From NCBI GenBank assembly GCA_947177885.1, contig CAMWWF010000134.1, forward strand, positions 1-7,308: a stretch of 7,308 bases of DNA. Reading direction: 5' to 3'. Source of the stretch: an uncultured Lachnospiraceae bacterium (GTDB taxonomy: Bacteria; Bacillota_A; Clostridia; Lachnospirales; Lachnospiraceae). The stretch's first letter is position 1. Every line of letters begins with the position of its first letter. Position numbers and translations under genes: made by a program. Positions 6,954 to 7,308 of this stretch are shown here, one piece after another. The notes beneath the pieces were generated by a model that saw nothing but the letters and a program-made list of their open reading frames with translations, was not told the origin of the DNA and ran no database searches.

Positions 6954-7169
6954 TCACCATTCTTTTCGAATATCCGAAACAGAGATATCATATTTTGCCG
7001 TAAATTCATCCATATCCTTACTGTCCCTTATGACCATGACTTCCGTAAATTTCCCCGTGTGGATATCCTTAAATCCCGCCACCTTCTCGCCGGTACAGAT
7101 ACTGGCGCGGATCACCGGTTTCTGATTCTCCCTGTCATAGGATCCTTTTACCTGCTTACGCTTAAACAT
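6954..7169 (-). CDS. Small conserved-looking protein of unknown function, 71 residues
   Basis: I cannot assign a function. The product is short and soluble: a basic start (MFKRKQVKGSYDRE), a central part rich in beta-formers (PVIRASICTGEKVAGFKDIHTGKFTEVMVIRD, about residues 18-49) and an acidic/helical end (SKDMDEFTAKYDISVSDIRKEW). There is one Cys (residue 25), and no signal peptide or membrane segment. The start is set by AGGAGG at 7175-7180, 5 nt upstream. An in-frame ATG at 7202 would add 11 residues and place that ribosome binding site inside the gene. Good coding signs are a near-consensus promoter, a strong RBS and a domain-like sequence. It is convergent with the FAD gene. It resembles small uncharacterised proteins I associate with Lachnospiraceae, but that is from memory and uncertain. 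Confidence 0.75.
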   Translation of the reverse strand: MFKRKQVKGSYDRENQKPVIRASICTGEKVAGFKDIHTGKFTEVMVIRDSKDMDEFTAKYDISVSDIRKEW

Positions 7170-7174
7170 GTATA

Positions 7175-7180
7175 CCTCCT
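7175..7180 (-). promoter_or_regulatory. Strong RBS that decides the small gene's start
   Basis: AGGAGG on the minus strand lies 5 nt before the ATG at 7169-7167. It matches the anti-Shine-Dalgarno sequence fully. The upstream in-frame ATG at 7202 has no comparable site, so the shorter 71-residue product is favoured. Confidence 0.8.
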
Positions 7181-7226
7181 GTATGCTCTGCACACCTGTC
7201 ATAGCAGTCTGGCTGACGTTATGCTT

Positions 7227-7239
7227 AGGAACAGTTCCT
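7227..7239. promoter_or_regulatory. Palindromic operator candidate at the small gene's transcription start
   Basis: AGGAAC-A-GTTCCT is a perfect 6+1+6 dyad centred 11 bp downstream of the -10 edge, covering the predicted transcription start. A protein bound here would block initiation, and the RNA could form at most a very tight structure. The spacing does not match the Bacillus LexA box (GAAC-4-GTTC). The regulator is unknown. Confidence 0.45.
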
Positions 7240-7243
7240 TATC

Positions 7244-7272
7244 ATTCTAATTTTATATGGCGGAAAAATCAA
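7244..7272 (-). promoter_or_regulatory. Sigma-A type promoter of the small gene
   Basis: On the minus strand TTGATT (7272-7267) and TAGAAT (7249-7244) are separated by exactly 17 bp. The spacer is AT-rich next to the -10. Transcription should begin around 7237, giving a leader of about 65 nt before the small gene. Confidence 0.7.
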
Positions 7273-7308
7273 GCCCCGCATTTTGTTTCGGGAAGATGTG
7301 CGCTGAAC

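Noticed and set aside
7170..7202. Longer start (ATG at 7202) for the small minus-strand gene
   Set aside because: It would put a perfect AGGAGG site inside the coding region, and the 7202 ATG lacks a comparable RBS.
7227..7239. LexA/SOS box
   Set aside because: The GAAC/GTTC halves are separated by one base rather than the four of the Bacillus-type LexA site, so the match is only superficial.
1..7308. CRISPR arrays, tRNA or rRNA genes, insertion sequences, phage or conjugation genes, attachment sites
   Set aside because: No spaced direct repeats, cloverleaf-like segments, transposase or integrase motifs, or terminal inverted repeats were found by reading both strands.

Overview
The window looks like ordinary chromosome from an anaerobic Firmicute of the class Clostridia, most likely Lachnospiraceae. 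The reasons are moderate GC content with AT-rich intergenic gaps, strong AGGAGG-type ribosome binding sites, and the protein families present: a BlaI/M56 regulatory pair, a clostridial-type nicotinate phosphoribosyltransferase, an intracellular GH28 enzyme and a large FAD oxidoreductase. The taxonomic call is an inference from family resemblance; there is no rRNA or other marker gene.

Layout. Positions 1-1928 hold a leftward two-gene unit. A BlaI-type winged-helix repressor (1572-1928) is followed, with a one-base stop/start overlap, by a BlaR1/MecR1-type M56 membrane metalloprotease (1572 down to the left edge, incomplete). A dyad overlapping a TTGACA -35 box lies upstream. Positions 2088-3611 hold a terminator and pncB (nicotinate phosphoribosyltransferase, NAD salvage). 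pncB lies 67 bp downstream of a GH28 glycosidase (3679-4986) on the same strand, probably in one transcript from a good promoter at 5040-5068. The 265 bp AT-rich gap 4987-5251 is a divergent promoter region. Rightward from it runs an FAD-dependent oxidoreductase related to UDP-galactopyranose mutase and protoporphyrinogen oxidase (5252-6823), behind a leader of about 120 nt with two potential hairpins. A perfect 24-bp-arm hairpin (6840-6892) separates it from a convergent gene for an unrecognised 71-residue protein (6954-7169, minus), which has a consensus-like promoter and a palindrome at its predicted transcription start.

How the genes fit together. The BlaI/M56 pair is a self-contained signalling module: the membrane protease senses something outside the cell and relieves repression by BlaI. 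The visible part of its outer domain shows no penicillin-binding SxxK motif, so the signal need not be a beta-lactam. The other genes (NAD salvage, intracellular pectin-oligosaccharide hydrolysis, flavoprotein) show no obvious common pathway.

No convincing new multi-gene system was found. The items most worth following up are the variant active-site motifs of the GH28 enzyme, the non-PBP sensor region of the M56 protein with a matching Ala-Phe dipeptide in its repressor, the small protein with its operator-like palindrome, and the long perfect hairpin without a U-tract.
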